Assembly (NCBI GenBank): GCA_039964455.1
Contig: JBDVXK010000016.1
Coordinates: 1-64,000 of the forward strand
Direction: 5' to 3'
From: CALJFL01 sp039964455
GTDB taxonomy: Bacteria > Pseudomonadota > Gammaproteobacteria > Pseudomonadales > Halieaceae
DNA: 64,000 nucleotides
Below, piece after piece: positions 25,719 to 35,361 of the stretch (position 1 is the stretch's first letter; each line of letters begins with the position of its first letter). The translations under genes and the position numbers were made by a program. Under the pieces are notes generated by a model. The model did no database searches. It was not told the DNA's origin and saw only the letters and a list, made by a program, of their open reading frames with translations.

Positions 25719-27143
25719 ATGTTAGTACCCGTTGTTTTATCGGGCGGTGTTGGCAGCCGCCTCTGGCCGGTGTCGCGCGAAACACACCCGAAACAGTTTC
25801 TGCCGTTGGCCGGCGAACTGTCCATGCTGCAGGATACCCTTCACCGTACGGGCGACCTCGACGCCACGGCGCCAGTCGTTGTGTGCAATGAAGAGCACCG
25901 TTTCATGGTGGCCGAGCAATTGCGCCAGGTCGATTTACAGGCCAGCGCACTTATTCTGGAGCCGGAAGGGCGTAATACGGCGCCTGCGGTTGCGCTGGCG
26001 GCCATACAGGTTGTTGCCAGTGACCCGGAAGCCGTGTTGCTGGTCTTGCCCGCCGATCATGTGATTCAGGATGTGCCTGCCTTCGCCTCGGCGGTGAGCG
26101 AGGCTTTGCCGCTGGCCCAGCAAGGGCGGCTGATGACCTTTGGTGTGGTTCCCAATGCGCCGGAAACCGGCTACGGCTACATCAAGTGTGGCGAGTCGCT
26201 GGGCGGGGATCTGTTTGGCCTTCAGAGTTTTGTGGAAAAGCCAGACCTGGCGACTGCCCAATCTTATCTGGATAGCGGTAACTACCTGTGGAACAGCGGT
26301 ATGTTTCTGCTGGGGGCCGCTACCTACCTTGAGCAATTGGCGATTCATGCGCCGCAGATGTTGGAGCGGTGCCAAGCGGCGATGGCCGATTCCACCCGCG
26401 ATATGGATTTTATTCGTCCGGATGCAGCCGCCTTTCTCGCCTCCGCCAGTGACAGTATTGACTATGCAGTGATGGAGAAGACCGACCTTGGCGGTGTGGT
26501 TGCCCTTGACTGCGGCTGGAGCGATGTAGGGGCCTGGTCGGCACTGTGGGAAGTGGCCGCGGGCGATGAACACGGTAATGTCAGTCAGGGAGACGTGATT
26601 GCAGAAGCCTGTATCGATTCCTATTTTCGTAGCGACTCCCGGTTGATTGCCGCGGTTGGGGTGAAGAACCTGGTCGTAGTAGAAACACCCGACGCCGTAC
26701 TGGTCGCCGATCGCGACAAGGTGCAGGACGTCAAGGCGATCGTTAATCGATTAAAGGCCGAGGAGCGTCCCGAGGCGCACTTGCACCAGTGCGTCTATCG
26801 TCCCTGGGGCTCCTATGAGTCGCTGGTGGTTGCCGACCGTTTCCAGGTAAAACGCATTGTGGTCAATCCTGGTCAGACCTTATCGCTGCAAATGCACCAC
26901 CACCGTGCCGAGCACTGGATAGTGGTGGCAGGCACTGCAGAGGTGACCTGTGAGGACAAGGTGTTTATGCTCGGTGAAGATGAGTCGACGTACATTCCGT
27001 TGGGTCACAAACACAGGCTGGCTAATCCGGGGCGTATTCCGCTTGAACTTATCGAAGTGCAGTCCGGTACGTATTTGGGAGAGGACGATATTGTCCGTTT
27101 TGAAGATGTTTATGGTCGCAGCGAGCCTGCGAACGGCGAGTAA
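25719..27143 (+). CDS. manC: Mannose-1-phosphate guanylyltransferase / mannose-6-phosphate isomerase
   Basis: 474 aa, the usual length of the bifunctional type II ManC/AlgA/XanB enzymes. The N-terminal nucleotidyltransferase begins VVLSGGVGSRLWPVSRETHPKQFL and has the FVEKP motif near residue 170 and the PADH metal site. The C-terminal cupin (about 355-470) has RPWGSYE, QMHHHRAEHWIVV and the GxAEV turn of the isomerase half. It makes GDP-mannose and interconverts Fru-6-P and Man-6-P. It is followed by galU and a phosphomannomutase on the same strand, giving a sugar-nucleotide supply operon. Confidence 0.95.
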   Translation: MLVPVVLSGGVGSRLWPVSRETHPKQFLPLAGELSMLQDTLHRTGDLDATAPVVVCNEEHRFMVAEQLRQVDLQASALILEPEGRNTAPAVALAAIQVVASDPEAVLLVLPADHVIQDVPAFASAVSEALPLAQQGRLMTFGVVPNAPETGYGYIKCGESLGGDLFGLQSFVEKPDLATAQSYLDSGNYLWNSGMFLLGAATYLEQLAIHAPQMLERCQAAMADSTRDMDFIRPDAAAFLASASDSIDYAVMEKTDLGGVVALDCGWSDVGAWSALWEVAAGDEHGNVSQGDVIAEACIDSYFRSDSRLIAAVGVKNLVVVETPDAVLVADRDKVQDVKAIVNRLKAEERPEAHLHQCVYRPWGSYESLVVADRFQVKRIVVNPGQTLSLQMHHHRAEHWIVVAGTAEVTCEDKVFMLGEDESTYIPLGHKHRLANPGRIPLELIEVQSGTYLGEDDIVRFEDVYGRSEPANGE

Positions 27144-27158
27144 CGAAGGGGTTTTTGT

Positions 27159-27986
27159 ATGATCGGTAAATGTTTATTCCCTGTGGCGGGCTATGGGACT
27201 CGCTTCCTGCCCGCAACCAAGAGCATGCCCAAGGAGATGTTGCCTATCGTCAACAAACCCCTGGTGCAATACGGCGTGGAGGAGGCGATCGAGGCGGGCA
27301 TGACGACCTGCGCGATGGTCACTGGCCGCGGCAAGCGTTCTATTACCGACCATTTTGATATCAGCTATGAGTTGGAGCACCAGATTTCCGGGACCAGCAA
27401 GGAAGTGTACCTGGACAGCATACGCGGGGTTCTGGATAAGGCCGTTTTCACTATGGTCAGGCAGCGCGAAATGAAAGGACTGGGCCATGCCATTCTTACC
27501 GGGGAGTCATTGATCGGTAGCGAGCCCTTTGGCGTGTTGCTGTCCGATGACCTGTGCCTGCATGACGGTGTCGGTGTGCTTAGCCAGATGGCCGAGCTTT
27601 ATCGGCAGTTCCGCTGCTCCATCGTGGCGATACAGGAAGTACCTCAGGACGAAACGCACAAATATGGTGTGATCGCCGGTGAGAGCCTGAAAGATGGCAT
27701 TTACCGGGTCGATGAGATGGTTGAAAAACCGGATCCGGCAGACGCGCCCTCCAACCTGGCGATTATTGGCCGTTACATTCTCACACCGGATATTTTCGAT
27801 ATTCTGCGTGAGACGGAGCCCGGAGCGAACGGCGAAATCCAGCTCACTGATGCCCTGCAAACCCAGGCGCGCCAGGGCTGCGTGATGGCCTACAAATTCA
27901 AGGGCCGGCGCTTCGACTGCGGTAGTGTTCCGGGGTTTGTCGAGGCCACCAACTTTGTTTACGAAAACTACTACGGCAAGGAATAA
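27159..27986 (+). CDS. galU: UTP-glucose-1-phosphate uridylyltransferase
   Basis: 275 aa (pseudomonad GalU about 279, E. coli 302). The signature FPVAGYGTRFLPATKSMPKEMLPIV (residues 6-30) is followed by the KPLVQYGVEEA, GLGHAIL and LLSDDLC motifs and the EKP sequence (VEKPDPADAPS). It makes UDP-glucose for envelope polysaccharides. It is 15 nt after manC with a GAAGGGG ribosome-binding site. Confidence 0.96.
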   Translation: MIGKCLFPVAGYGTRFLPATKSMPKEMLPIVNKPLVQYGVEEAIEAGMTTCAMVTGRGKRSITDHFDISYELEHQISGTSKEVYLDSIRGVLDKAVFTMVRQREMKGLGHAILTGESLIGSEPFGVLLSDDLCLHDGVGVLSQMAELYRQFRCSIVAIQEVPQDETHKYGVIAGESLKDGIYRVDEMVEKPDPADAPSNLAIIGRYILTPDIFDILRETEPGANGEIQLTDALQTQARQGCVMAYKFKGRRFDCGSVPGFVEATNFVYENYYGKE

Positions 27987-27997
27987 GCAGACTACTC

Positions 27998-29350
27998 GTG
28001 GAAAAAATTACTTGTTTCAAAGCGTACGATGTCAGGGGCCGAATTCCTGACCAGCTCAATGAGGATATCGCCAGACGTATAGGCCGGGCCTATGCCGAGG
28101 TGATCAAGCCGTCTCGTGTTGTAGTGGGGCACGACATCCGTCTCACCAGTGAGGCGATCAAGGCGGCCCTGACTGACGGCCTACTGGAACAGGGGGTAGA
28201 TGTTTATGACATAGGCCTTTGTGGTACCGAGGAAATCTATTTCGCCACCTCACATGCCAACATGGATGGGGGTGTTGCGGTGACCGCCAGCCACAATCCT
28301 AAAGACTACAATGGTATGAAGTTTGTTCGCGAGGAGTCCAAGCCGATTTCGGGCGATACCGGATTGTTCGATATTCAGGCACTGGCCGAAGCCAATGAAT
28401 TTACCCCTGCGCCGGAGCGGGGGCAGCTACATGCGCTGGATACCTCTGCTGACTATGTACAGCACTTGTTGGGTTACGTAGATGTCGCTGCACTGAAACC
28501 CCTGAAAATTGTCGTTAATGCGGGCAATGGTGGTGCCGGTCGTGTCATTGACCTGCTGGAGCCACATTTACCCTTCGAATTCATCAAGGTACATCATCAA
28601 CCCGACGGCAACTTTCCTAACGGGGTGCCTAACCCACTGCTTGAGGAAAACCGCAGCTCCACCATTGAGGCGGTTCGCCAGCATGGTGCAGACCTTGGTA
28701 TTGCCTGGGACGGTGACTTCGATCGCTGTTTCTTTTTCGATGCCGCCGGCCAGTTTATCGAAGGCTATTACCTGGTGGGTTTGTTGGCCGAGGCCTTTTT
28801 GAAACAGGTGCCCGGCGCCACTATCGTGCACGACCCCAGGCTCACCTGGAATACGGTGGCCATGACAGAAGCCCTGGGCGGAACGCCTGTGCAGAGCAAG
28901 ACCGGGCATGCCTTTATCAAGGAGCGCATGCGAATTGAGGATGCGGTGTATGGCGGTGAAATGAGCGCCCACCATTACTTTCGTGATTTTGCCTTCTGCG
29001 ACAGCGGCATGATCCCCTGGCTTTTGGTGACCGGATTGATCGCCAGCAGGGACTTAAGTCTGACTGAGATGGTCAGCGAGCGCATGGCCGCCTATCCCTG
29101 CAGTGGTGAGATCAATCGAACCATTGAGGATCCCGCTTCTGTATTGGCAGCGGCCGAGGCAGCGTATACCGATAGCGCGCTGGCGATCGGCCATGTTGAT
29201 GGTCTGAGCATGGAGTTTGAGGACTGGCGTTTTAATCTGCGCATGTCCAACACCGAGCCGGTAGTCAGGCTTAATGTAGAGACCCGGGCCGATGTGCCGT
29301 TGATGCAGCAGCGGCGTGATGAGCTGCTGGCGTTGATAGACGCAGGTTAG
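27998..29350 (+). CDS. manB: Phosphomannomutase (CpsG/ManB type)
   Basis: 450 aa (E. coli CpsG 456). An alpha-D-phosphohexomutase: the phosphoserine loop VTASHNPKDYNGMK lies near residue 98, the metal loop AWDGDFDRCFFFD near 240, the sugar-binding GGEMSAHHYFRDF near 325, and the phosphate-binding RMSNTEPVVRLNVE near 415. It converts Man-6-P to Man-1-P for ManC; phosphoglucomutase activity is also possible. The start is GTG at 27998 with no strong ribosome-binding site (AAGGAA lies about 15 nt upstream). It converges on pgi with only 2 nt between stop codons. Confidence 0.94.
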   Translation: MEKITCFKAYDVRGRIPDQLNEDIARRIGRAYAEVIKPSRVVVGHDIRLTSEAIKAALTDGLLEQGVDVYDIGLCGTEEIYFATSHANMDGGVAVTASHNPKDYNGMKFVREESKPISGDTGLFDIQALAEANEFTPAPERGQLHALDTSADYVQHLLGYVDVAALKPLKIVVNAGNGGAGRVIDLLEPHLPFEFIKVHHQPDGNFPNGVPNPLLEENRSSTIEAVRQHGADLGIAWDGDFDRCFFFDAAGQFIEGYYLVGLLAEAFLKQVPGATIVHDPRLTWNTVAMTEALGGTPVQSKTGHAFIKERMRIEDAVYGGEMSAHHYFRDFAFCDSGMIPWLLVTGLIASRDLSLTEMVSERMAAYPCSGEINRTIEDPASVLAAAEAAYTDSALAIGHVDGLSMEFEDWRFNLRMSNTEPVVRLNVETRADVPLMQQRRDELLALIDAG

Positions 29351-29352
29351 TG

Positions 29353-30990
29353 TTAGGGCCTGGCAGCTCGCCAGGCCGCCATCAGGCGCAGGGTAGCCGC
29401 GTCCATGCCGGCGCCCGCTCCGTCCACAGACAATTCCCCAAGGATTTCGGCGCCGATCTCCTTGCCCAGTTCAACACCCCACTGATCGAAAGAATTAATC
29501 CCCCAGAGCTGGCCGCTGCAAAACGTGCGGTGCTCATACAAGGCCAATAAAGCGCCCAGGGTCGCAGGATTCAGGCTCTCCATTGTAATGACGCTATTGG
29601 GTCGGTTGCCCGGCATCATCAGGTGTGGTGCCAGCCGCTCCGCCTCAGCCGATGCCATTCCTCGTCCGGCCAGCGCGTCCAGGGCCTCTGCTTCACTGCG
29701 TCCCACCATCATGGCCCGGCTCTGCGCCAGACAATTGGCGACCAAACGTTGGTGTTGCGCCGACATCCCCGTATGGGTGGTCAGCGGAAGCACGAAATCC
29801 ACAGGGCAATTGACGTTGCCCTGGTGCAACAGCTGATGGAAGGAGTGTTGGCCCATTGTGCCAGCAGAACCCCATAGCACCGGGCCGGTCTGGTAGGGCA
29901 GCTCGCTGCCTGCAATGCTGACCTTTTTGCCATTACTCTCCATGGTCAACTGCTGCAGAAAAGCCGGTAGTTTCTGCAGGCTCTGATCATAGGGCAGCAC
30001 CGCGTGGCTGGCGGCACCCAGAATGTTGCAATTCCATATTTCCAGCAGGCTCATCAATATGGGCAGGTTTTCAGCAATCGGTGCCGTGACAAAGTGCTGG
30101 TCCATGGCCTCCGCGCCGGCAAGGAATTCGGCGAAGTGGTCCCAGCCCACAGCGATTGCGCAACTGAGTCCCACCGCGGACCAAACGGAGTAACGACCGC
30201 CTACCCAGTCCCACAGGGGCAGGCATTGATCCTCCGGTATGCCGAAGTCGGCTGCTGCCTGCAGGTTAGTGGTAATGGCCAGGAAGTGTTTGTCCAGATC
30301 GTCTTCGCTGGCACCGGCCATCAGCAGCCATTGTCGCGCCGCAAGCCCGTTGGTCAGCGTCTCTTCAGTGCGAAAGGATTTGGAGCAGATAATGAAAAGC
30401 GTGCTTGCCGGATCCAGAAGCTGCAGCGTGTCCTGCAAATCGGCCGGGTCCACGTTAGCCACATAATGGCAGGTCACCAGCCCCTGAAACGGGTGCAGGG
30501 CCTCGCTAACCAATCTGGGCCCAAGGTCTGAGCCTCCTATTCCAATATTCACCACATCGGTAATGGTCTGTCCCGAGTAGCCGCGCTGCTGGCCGGAGCT
30601 GATTCGCTGCGCCCACTGCTTCATGCGCTCACGCGTAGCGCAGACTTGTTCAAAGCGGTCTAGCTGTGCTGTATCACTGGATGCCCGTAACAGGCTGTGC
30701 AGGGCGGGGCGGCTCTCGGTGTTATTCACCTCTTCACCTGCCAGCAGGGCTTTTGCCCGTTCTGGCAAGGCCGCTTCTTCAGCAAGTTGTAACAGGCAAC
30801 GAAGTGTTTCCTCATCGATGCACTGCTTGGCGTAATCCAGTTGCAGTCCCGCGGCTTCAGCAGTAAATCGGCTTGCTCGTTGCGGGTCTTGGGCAAGCAA
30901 GGCGGTGATATCCAGTTCGGCCTTGGCTGGCCCCAGGCTGGTCAGTTGCTGGTAGGCGAGACGTTCGGTGAGTAGGGTAGGGGCGGGCAT
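29353..30990 (-). CDS. pgi: Glucose-6-phosphate isomerase
   Basis: 545 aa (E. coli 549). It interconverts Glc-6-P and Fru-6-P in the cytoplasm. Key elements are NIGIGGSDLGPRLV, the SKSFRTEET phosphate loop, WDWVGGRYSVWSAVGLS, the catalytic Glu in TMESNGK, His in MGQHSFHQLLHQG and Lys in GVELGKEIG. The product feeds the neighbouring ManC and GalU branch points, although the gene is on the opposite strand. Confidence 0.97.
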   Translation of the reverse strand: MPAPTLLTERLAYQQLTSLGPAKAELDITALLAQDPQRASRFTAEAAGLQLDYAKQCIDEETLRCLLQLAEEAALPERAKALLAGEEVNNTESRPALHSLLRASSDTAQLDRFEQVCATRERMKQWAQRISSGQQRGYSGQTITDVVNIGIGGSDLGPRLVSEALHPFQGLVTCHYVANVDPADLQDTLQLLDPASTLFIICSKSFRTEETLTNGLAARQWLLMAGASEDDLDKHFLAITTNLQAAADFGIPEDQCLPLWDWVGGRYSVWSAVGLSCAIAVGWDHFAEFLAGAEAMDQHFVTAPIAENLPILMSLLEIWNCNILGAASHAVLPYDQSLQKLPAFLQQLTMESNGKKVSIAGSELPYQTGPVLWGSAGTMGQHSFHQLLHQGNVNCPVDFVLPLTTHTGMSAQHQRLVANCLAQSRAMMVGRSEAEALDALAGRGMASAEAERLAPHLMMPGNRPNSVITMESLNPATLGALLALYEHRTFCSGQLWGINSFDQWGVELGKEIGAEILGELSVDGAGAGMDAATLRLMAAWRAARP

Positions 30991-31060
30991 ACCGACCTCC
31001 GCGTGGAAAGGTCGCTCAAGTATAGGTAGCAGCTATTGCCTGCGCAATTGATCGAGGTGT

Positions 31061-32023
31061 TTAACTGTTGCGATTGACCGAAAGCGCTGCGAGCTGCTCC
31101 AGTGCTTCCCTTGCCTGTCCTTGGTCAAATGACTGCAGGCTGGCCAGCGCAAGGTCACGGTAGTGATGCGCTTGCGAGCGAGTATAGTCCAGAGCACCAC
31201 AGCGTCTGGCTGCTGCCAGTATCTCCGGTAGCTGCTGGGCAGACTTGGTGCTGATCGCATCCCTGACCATCGTCTGTTCACTGGCATCGCCGTGTTGCAG
31301 TATATAAATGAGCGGCAGGGTTGGCTTGCCTTCGGTGAGGTCATCACCGACATTTTTACCCATTTGCGCCGGGTCTCCATCGTAGTCCAGCAGGTCATCG
31401 ATGATCTGGAAAGCGATTCCGAGGTTAAGGCCGTAGGCGTGCAGTGCGTCTTGTGTCGCCTGGTCGGCACCCGTGAGCGTGGCCGCGCCCTGGCAGGCCG
31501 CCGCGAACAGAATCGCGGTTTTACGAGTGATCACATCCAGGTATTGCTGCTCTGTCGTTTCGGGGTCGCCGGCCCGCACCAATTGCAGAACCTCACCCTC
31601 GGCGATCACGTTCGTGGTATCGGCCATCTGGCTGAGCAGGTCCAGGTCCTGTAGCTGCACCATGAGCTGAAAGGCACGAGTGTACAAAAAGTCACCTACC
31701 AGCACGCTGGGGGCGTTGCCAAACTCGGCGTTGGCCGTGGGGCGTCCACGACGTAATGAGGAGATATCGACCACATCGTCGTGGAGCAGGGTGGCGGTGT
31801 GGATAAACTCGACCACGGCGGCAAAGCGAATTTGCCGCTGGTCGCAGGTGCCCAGCGCTTTCGCGGCCAGAAGAACCAGCAAAGGCCGCAGTCGTTTGCC
31901 ACCGGCGTCGACAATGTAATGGCCGATATTTTCGACCATGTCGACGTCGGATTCGAGCTGTTCGATGATCAGGCGGTTGACCTGCTCGAACTCACTCGCG
32001 ACGGTGTTACGAATGTGCTGCAT
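31061..32023 (-). CDS. ispB: Octaprenyl diphosphate synthase (ubiquinone side chain)
   Basis: 320 aa (E. coli 323). A trans-polyprenyl synthase with the first Asp-rich motif LLHDDVVDISSLRRGRP (about residues 79-95) and the second IIDDLLDYDGD (about 207-217), plus GGKRLRPLL near 41. It makes the long isoprenoid tail of ubiquinone (chain length cannot be read from sequence). It is divergent from rplU, as in most gammaproteobacteria. Confidence 0.95.
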   Translation of the reverse strand: MQHIRNTVASEFEQVNRLIIEQLESDVDMVENIGHYIVDAGGKRLRPLLVLLAAKALGTCDQRQIRFAAVVEFIHTATLLHDDVVDISSLRRGRPTANAEFGNAPSVLVGDFLYTRAFQLMVQLQDLDLLSQMADTTNVIAEGEVLQLVRAGDPETTEQQYLDVITRKTAILFAAACQGAATLTGADQATQDALHAYGLNLGIAFQIIDDLLDYDGDPAQMGKNVGDDLTEGKPTLPLIYILQHGDASEQTMVRDAISTKSAQQLPEILAAARRCGALDYTRSQAHHYRDLALASLQSFDQGQAREALEQLAALSVNRNS

Positions 32024-32142
32024 AGTGGGGAAGTCGCTACAGTAGGCTCGGGCATGCTAGGGCGCTGCAGCAGAGGTGTCAAGCCGGGCTTCGGGTGCCG
32101 AAAACCACCGCTAAGCCATTGTCTTTACTGGGAAAATAAACC

Positions 32143-32171
32143 TTGCCCCCAGCCGGTGATTTCAGTAAAAT
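32143..32171 (+). promoter_or_regulatory. Promoter of rplU-rpmA
   Basis: TTGCCC (32143-32148) and TAAAAT (32166-32171) have a 17-nt spacer, about 135 nt before the rplU ATG. The rest of the 283-nt ispB-rplU gap shows no gene. Confidence 0.6.
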
Positions 32172-32306
32172 CGCCGCCCTCTACCACTGGTGCAGGGGCA
32201 AAATTGCCGCCCGGGGGTGTTTATAAACTGTTTGTGCCGTGCTCTGCCCCCTTGATTTTAAAGGGTTTTTTCCGAATGCGAGCAGGCTAATTAAACGGAG
32301 TAAGTG

Positions 32307-32615
32307 ATGTACGCAGTAATAGAAAGCGGTGGTAAGCAGCACCGCGTGGTTGAGGGTGAAACCCTTAAACTAGAAAAAATTGAAGCCGCTACTGGTGAGA
32401 CTGTCGAATTCGACCAGGTGCTCATGATTGGTGGCGATGACGTCAAGATCGGTACCCCCTTGGTTGCCGGTGGCAAGGTCACTGCCGAAGTGGTTGCCCA
32501 GGGACGTCACAAGAAGGTCAAGATTGTTAAGTTCAATCGTCGTAAGCACTATCGACGTGAGACAGGCCACCGTCAGTGGTACACCGAAGTTAAAATCACC
32601 GGTATCACGGCGTAA
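32307..32615 (+). CDS. rplU: 50S ribosomal protein L21
   Basis: 102 aa (E. coli 103). Starts MYAVIESGGKQHRVVEG and ends KFNRRKHYRRETGHRQWYTEVKITGI, both diagnostic. The ATG at 32307, 6 nt after ACGGAG, is preferred over a GTG one codon earlier. It is cotranscribed with rpmA 15 nt downstream. Confidence 0.97.
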   Translation: MYAVIESGGKQHRVVEGETLKLEKIEAATGETVEFDQVLMIGGDDVKIGTPLVAGGKVTAEVVAQGRHKKVKIVKFNRRKHYRRETGHRQWYTEVKITGITA

Positions 32616-32630
32616 GCGAGGAGAACGGAA

Positions 32631-32888
32631 ATGGCACATAAGAAAGCAGGCGGTAGTACTCGTAACGGTCGCGATTCCCAGGCCAAACGCCTTGGTGTTA
32701 AGCGCTTCGGCGGAGAAGACGTTAAAGCAGGCAACATCATCGTACGCCAGCGTGGTACACGCTTCCATGCCGGCGACAACGTGGGTATAGGCAAAGACCA
32801 CACCCTGTTTGCAACTAGCGACGGTCGGGTGGAATTTGTAGTCAAGGGCCCGCGTAGCCGTAAATACGTGCAGGTGGTGAGCGCCTGA
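32631..32888 (+). CDS. rpmA: 50S ribosomal protein L27
   Basis: 85 aa, the E. coli length. Starts AHKKAGGSTRNGRDSQAKRLGVKRFGG, the N-terminal tail that reaches the peptidyl-transferase centre, and contains RQRGTRFHAGDNVGIGKDHTLFA. It starts directly with AHKKAGG and has no cleavable N-terminal extension of the kind found in Firmicutes L27. It is followed by a terminator. Confidence 0.97.
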   Translation: MAHKKAGGSTRNGRDSQAKRLGVKRFGGEDVKAGNIIVRQRGTRFHAGDNVGIGKDHTLFATSDGRVEFVVKGPRSRKYVQVVSA

Positions 32889-32911
32889 ACAGCGGCCCTC
32901 GCTAAACCTCG

Positions 32912-32945
32912 AAAAAGCCTCGTCAACTGACGGGGCTTTTTTTTT
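32912..32945 (+). terminator. Intrinsic terminator after rpmA
   Basis: GCCTCGTCA pairs with TGACGGGGC around AC, with A5 before and T9 after. It separates rplU-rpmA from obgE. Confidence 0.92.
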
Positions 32946-33033
32946 GCCCTGTGCAAGCCGACAGGGTGCTGGGCTGAATGGCCCCCGGTAACAAATCCCG
33001 AAAACGTGCGATTAGCAGGTAGAATGCAGAGTT

Positions 33034-34227
33034 ATGAAGTTTGTAGATGAAGCCAGTATCAGGGTATTTGCCGGCAAGGGCGGCAATGGTGCCATGAGCT
33101 TTCGCCGGGAAAAGTATGTTGCCCGGGGCGGGCCCGATGGTGGCGACGGCGGCGATGGCGGCAGTGTCATTATGGAGGCCGACGACTCGCTGAACACCAT
33201 GGTCGACTATCGCTTTGTACGCACTTACAGGGCCGACAATGGCGCGGGCGGCAGCGGCCGTAATTGTACCGGCAAGAGCGGCGAAGACCTTATTCTGCGC
33301 GTACCTGTGGGCACCACCATTCTCGATGAAGACAGCCAGGAAATTCTTGGTGACCTGTCGGAAACCGGGCAGCAACTGAAAGTGGCCCAGGGCGGTTTTC
33401 ACGGCCTTGGCAATACTCGGTTCAAATCCAGTACCAACCGCGCCCCCCGGCAAACCACGCCGGGCAGTGAAGGCGAGCAGCGCTCGCTCAAACTTGAACT
33501 GAAGGTGCTGGCTGATGTCGGTTTACTGGGCTTGCCCAATGCCGGTAAGTCCACCTTGATTCGCGCCGTGTCAGCGGCCAAGCCGAAAGTCGCGGATTAT
33601 CCTTTTACCACTCTGGTGCCCAACCTCGGTGTGGTCAAGGTCGACGGTCATCGCAGTTTTGTTATCGCGGACATACCCGGCTTGATAGAAGGAGCATCCG
33701 AAGGCGCTGGCCTGGGCATTCGCTTTCTGAAGCACCTCACGCGCAACAGGATTTTGTTGCACATTGTCGATATGGCCCCGTTTGATGGTGTGGAGCCGGC
33801 CGAAGCTGCGCTCTCTATTGTGCGCGAGCTGGAACGGTTCAGTCCCACATTGGCGGCACGGCCCCGTTGGCTGATACTGAACAAAATCGACATGATTGAC
33901 GAAGACGAACTGGCAGAGCGCCGTGAAGCGCTGGTTACTGCACTGGACTGGCAAGGCCCCGTGTATGAAATCGCGGCGATCAGCAGCGAGGGAACAGAAC
34001 GTATCTGTCAGGACATGATGGTGCTGCTGGAAGAACAGGCCGACGCTGAGGCAGCGGACCCGGAAGTTGCGGCGGCCGAAGCCGACATGCAGTCGGCAAT
34101 GCAGCAGGAAGCCAGGGACCGTATTGAGCAGCTGCGCGCGCAGCGCCGTGCGGCACGAGAAAATGACCCGTCCGACGATGATGAAGATGACGACGACTAC
34201 GATGTTGAAGTCGAGTATGCGCCCTAG
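33034..34227 (+). CDS. obgE: GTPase Obg/CgtA
   Basis: 397 aa (E. coli 390). The glycine-rich Obg domain (residues 1-158: GKGGNGAMSFRREKYVARGGPDGGDGGDGG) is followed by the G domain with the P-loop GLPNAGKST (about 166-174), switch region DIPGLIEGASEGAGLG, NKID and the terminal SAIS-like motif (AAISSEG). It ends in an unusually acidic tail (DPSDDDEDDDDYDVEVEY). Obg acts in late 50S assembly and stress control. It is followed 8 nt later by proB. Confidence 0.97.
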   Translation: MKFVDEASIRVFAGKGGNGAMSFRREKYVARGGPDGGDGGDGGSVIMEADDSLNTMVDYRFVRTYRADNGAGGSGRNCTGKSGEDLILRVPVGTTILDEDSQEILGDLSETGQQLKVAQGGFHGLGNTRFKSSTNRAPRQTTPGSEGEQRSLKLELKVLADVGLLGLPNAGKSTLIRAVSAAKPKVADYPFTTLVPNLGVVKVDGHRSFVIADIPGLIEGASEGAGLGIRFLKHLTRNRILLHIVDMAPFDGVEPAEAALSIVRELERFSPTLAARPRWLILNKIDMIDEDELAERREALVTALDWQGPVYEIAAISSEGTERICQDMMVLLEEQADAEAADPEVAAAEADMQSAMQQEARDRIEQLRAQRRAARENDPSDDDEDDDDYDVEVEYAP

Positions 34228-34235
34228 GAATCACC

Positions 34236-35357
34236 ATGACTGTTCGTGATGAAATCGCTGGTGCCCGTCGCTGGGTGGTAAAAGTCGGTAGCGCCCTGCT
34301 TACTGACGACGGTCGTGGTCTGGATGTGGCGATGATCAGCGATCTGGTCGATCAGCTCGCCGGGCTGAGAGACAAAGGCATAGAGCTGGTGTTGGTGTCC
34401 AGTGGTGCCGTGGCCGCTGGCGTGGTCAGGTTGGGCTGGACTAGCCGGCCTACCGCCTTACACGATCTGCAGGCCGCAGCTGCGGTAGGCCAGTCGAGCC
34501 TGGTGCAGAGTTACCAAACGGCCTTCGAGCGCCACAATATGACAACTGCCCAGGTGTTGCTGGTGCATGATGATGTGCTGGCCCGCGACCGTTATCTGAA
34601 TGCCAGGGGCACCCTCAATGCGCTTATGGGCTTTGGCGTTGTGCCCGTGGTTAACGAAAACGATACCGTGGTGACCGACGAGATACGCTTTGGCGATAAC
34701 GACACGCTCGCAGCCCTGGTTGCCAACCTTATCGACGCCGATGCGCTGCTGTTGCTAACCGACCAACAGGGCCTGTACAGCGCCGACCCGAGAACGAATG
34801 CCGATGCTACCCTGGTCGAAGTCAGCGATGTTAATGCGCCAGAGTTGGACCAGATGGCCGGGGAGGGCGGAGCGCTGGGACGCGGCGGCATGGTGACCAA
34901 ACTACGGGCTGCCAGATTGGCTGCCCGCTCTGGTACGGAAACGATTATTGCCAGTGGGCGCTTGCCGGATGTGATGGCGACGGTTGCCGCCGGCGGCAAT
35001 GTCGGCACCTGGTTGCGCACGGGTAAGCGGCCCGAGAATGCGCGCAAGCAGTGGTTGGCGAGCATGGTGCAGGTGCAGGGAAGCGTTGAGCTGGACGACG
35101 GTGCTGTGAAGGTATTACAGGATTCTGGCCGCAGCCTGCTGCCGGTCGGTGTGCGCGGTGTTCACGGTGAATTTGAGCGCGGCGATATGGTTTCTTGCCG
35201 GGACGGCGAAGGCCGTGAGATTGCGCGCGGGCTGGTTAACTACAGTGCTGCCGAGACCAGTCGCATTATGGGTTCCGGGTCAGCAGCGATTGAGGAAATC
35301 CTTGGTTACGGCGGTGATGCTGAACTGATTCACCGCGACAACCTTATCCTGATTTAG
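34236..35357 (+). CDS. proB: Glutamate 5-kinase
   Basis: 373 aa (E. coli 367). The amino-acid kinase domain (about residues 8-260) has VVKVGSALLT, LVSSGAVAAG, VPVVNENDTV, RFGDNDTLAALVA and GRGGMVTKLRAA. A C-terminal PUA domain (about 280-365) is present. It catalyses the first step of proline synthesis. The obgE-proB order is conserved in many gammaproteobacteria. Confidence 0.96.
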   Translation: MTVRDEIAGARRWVVKVGSALLTDDGRGLDVAMISDLVDQLAGLRDKGIELVLVSSGAVAAGVVRLGWTSRPTALHDLQAAAAVGQSSLVQSYQTAFERHNMTTAQVLLVHDDVLARDRYLNARGTLNALMGFGVVPVVNENDTVVTDEIRFGDNDTLAALVANLIDADALLLLTDQQGLYSADPRTNADATLVEVSDVNAPELDQMAGEGGALGRGGMVTKLRAARLAARSGTETIIASGRLPDVMATVAAGGNVGTWLRTGKRPENARKQWLASMVQVQGSVELDDGAVKVLQDSGRSLLPVGVRGVHGEFERGDMVSCRDGEGREIARGLVNYSAAETSRIMGSGSAAIEEILGYGGDAELIHRDNLILI

Positions 35358-35361
35358 GGGC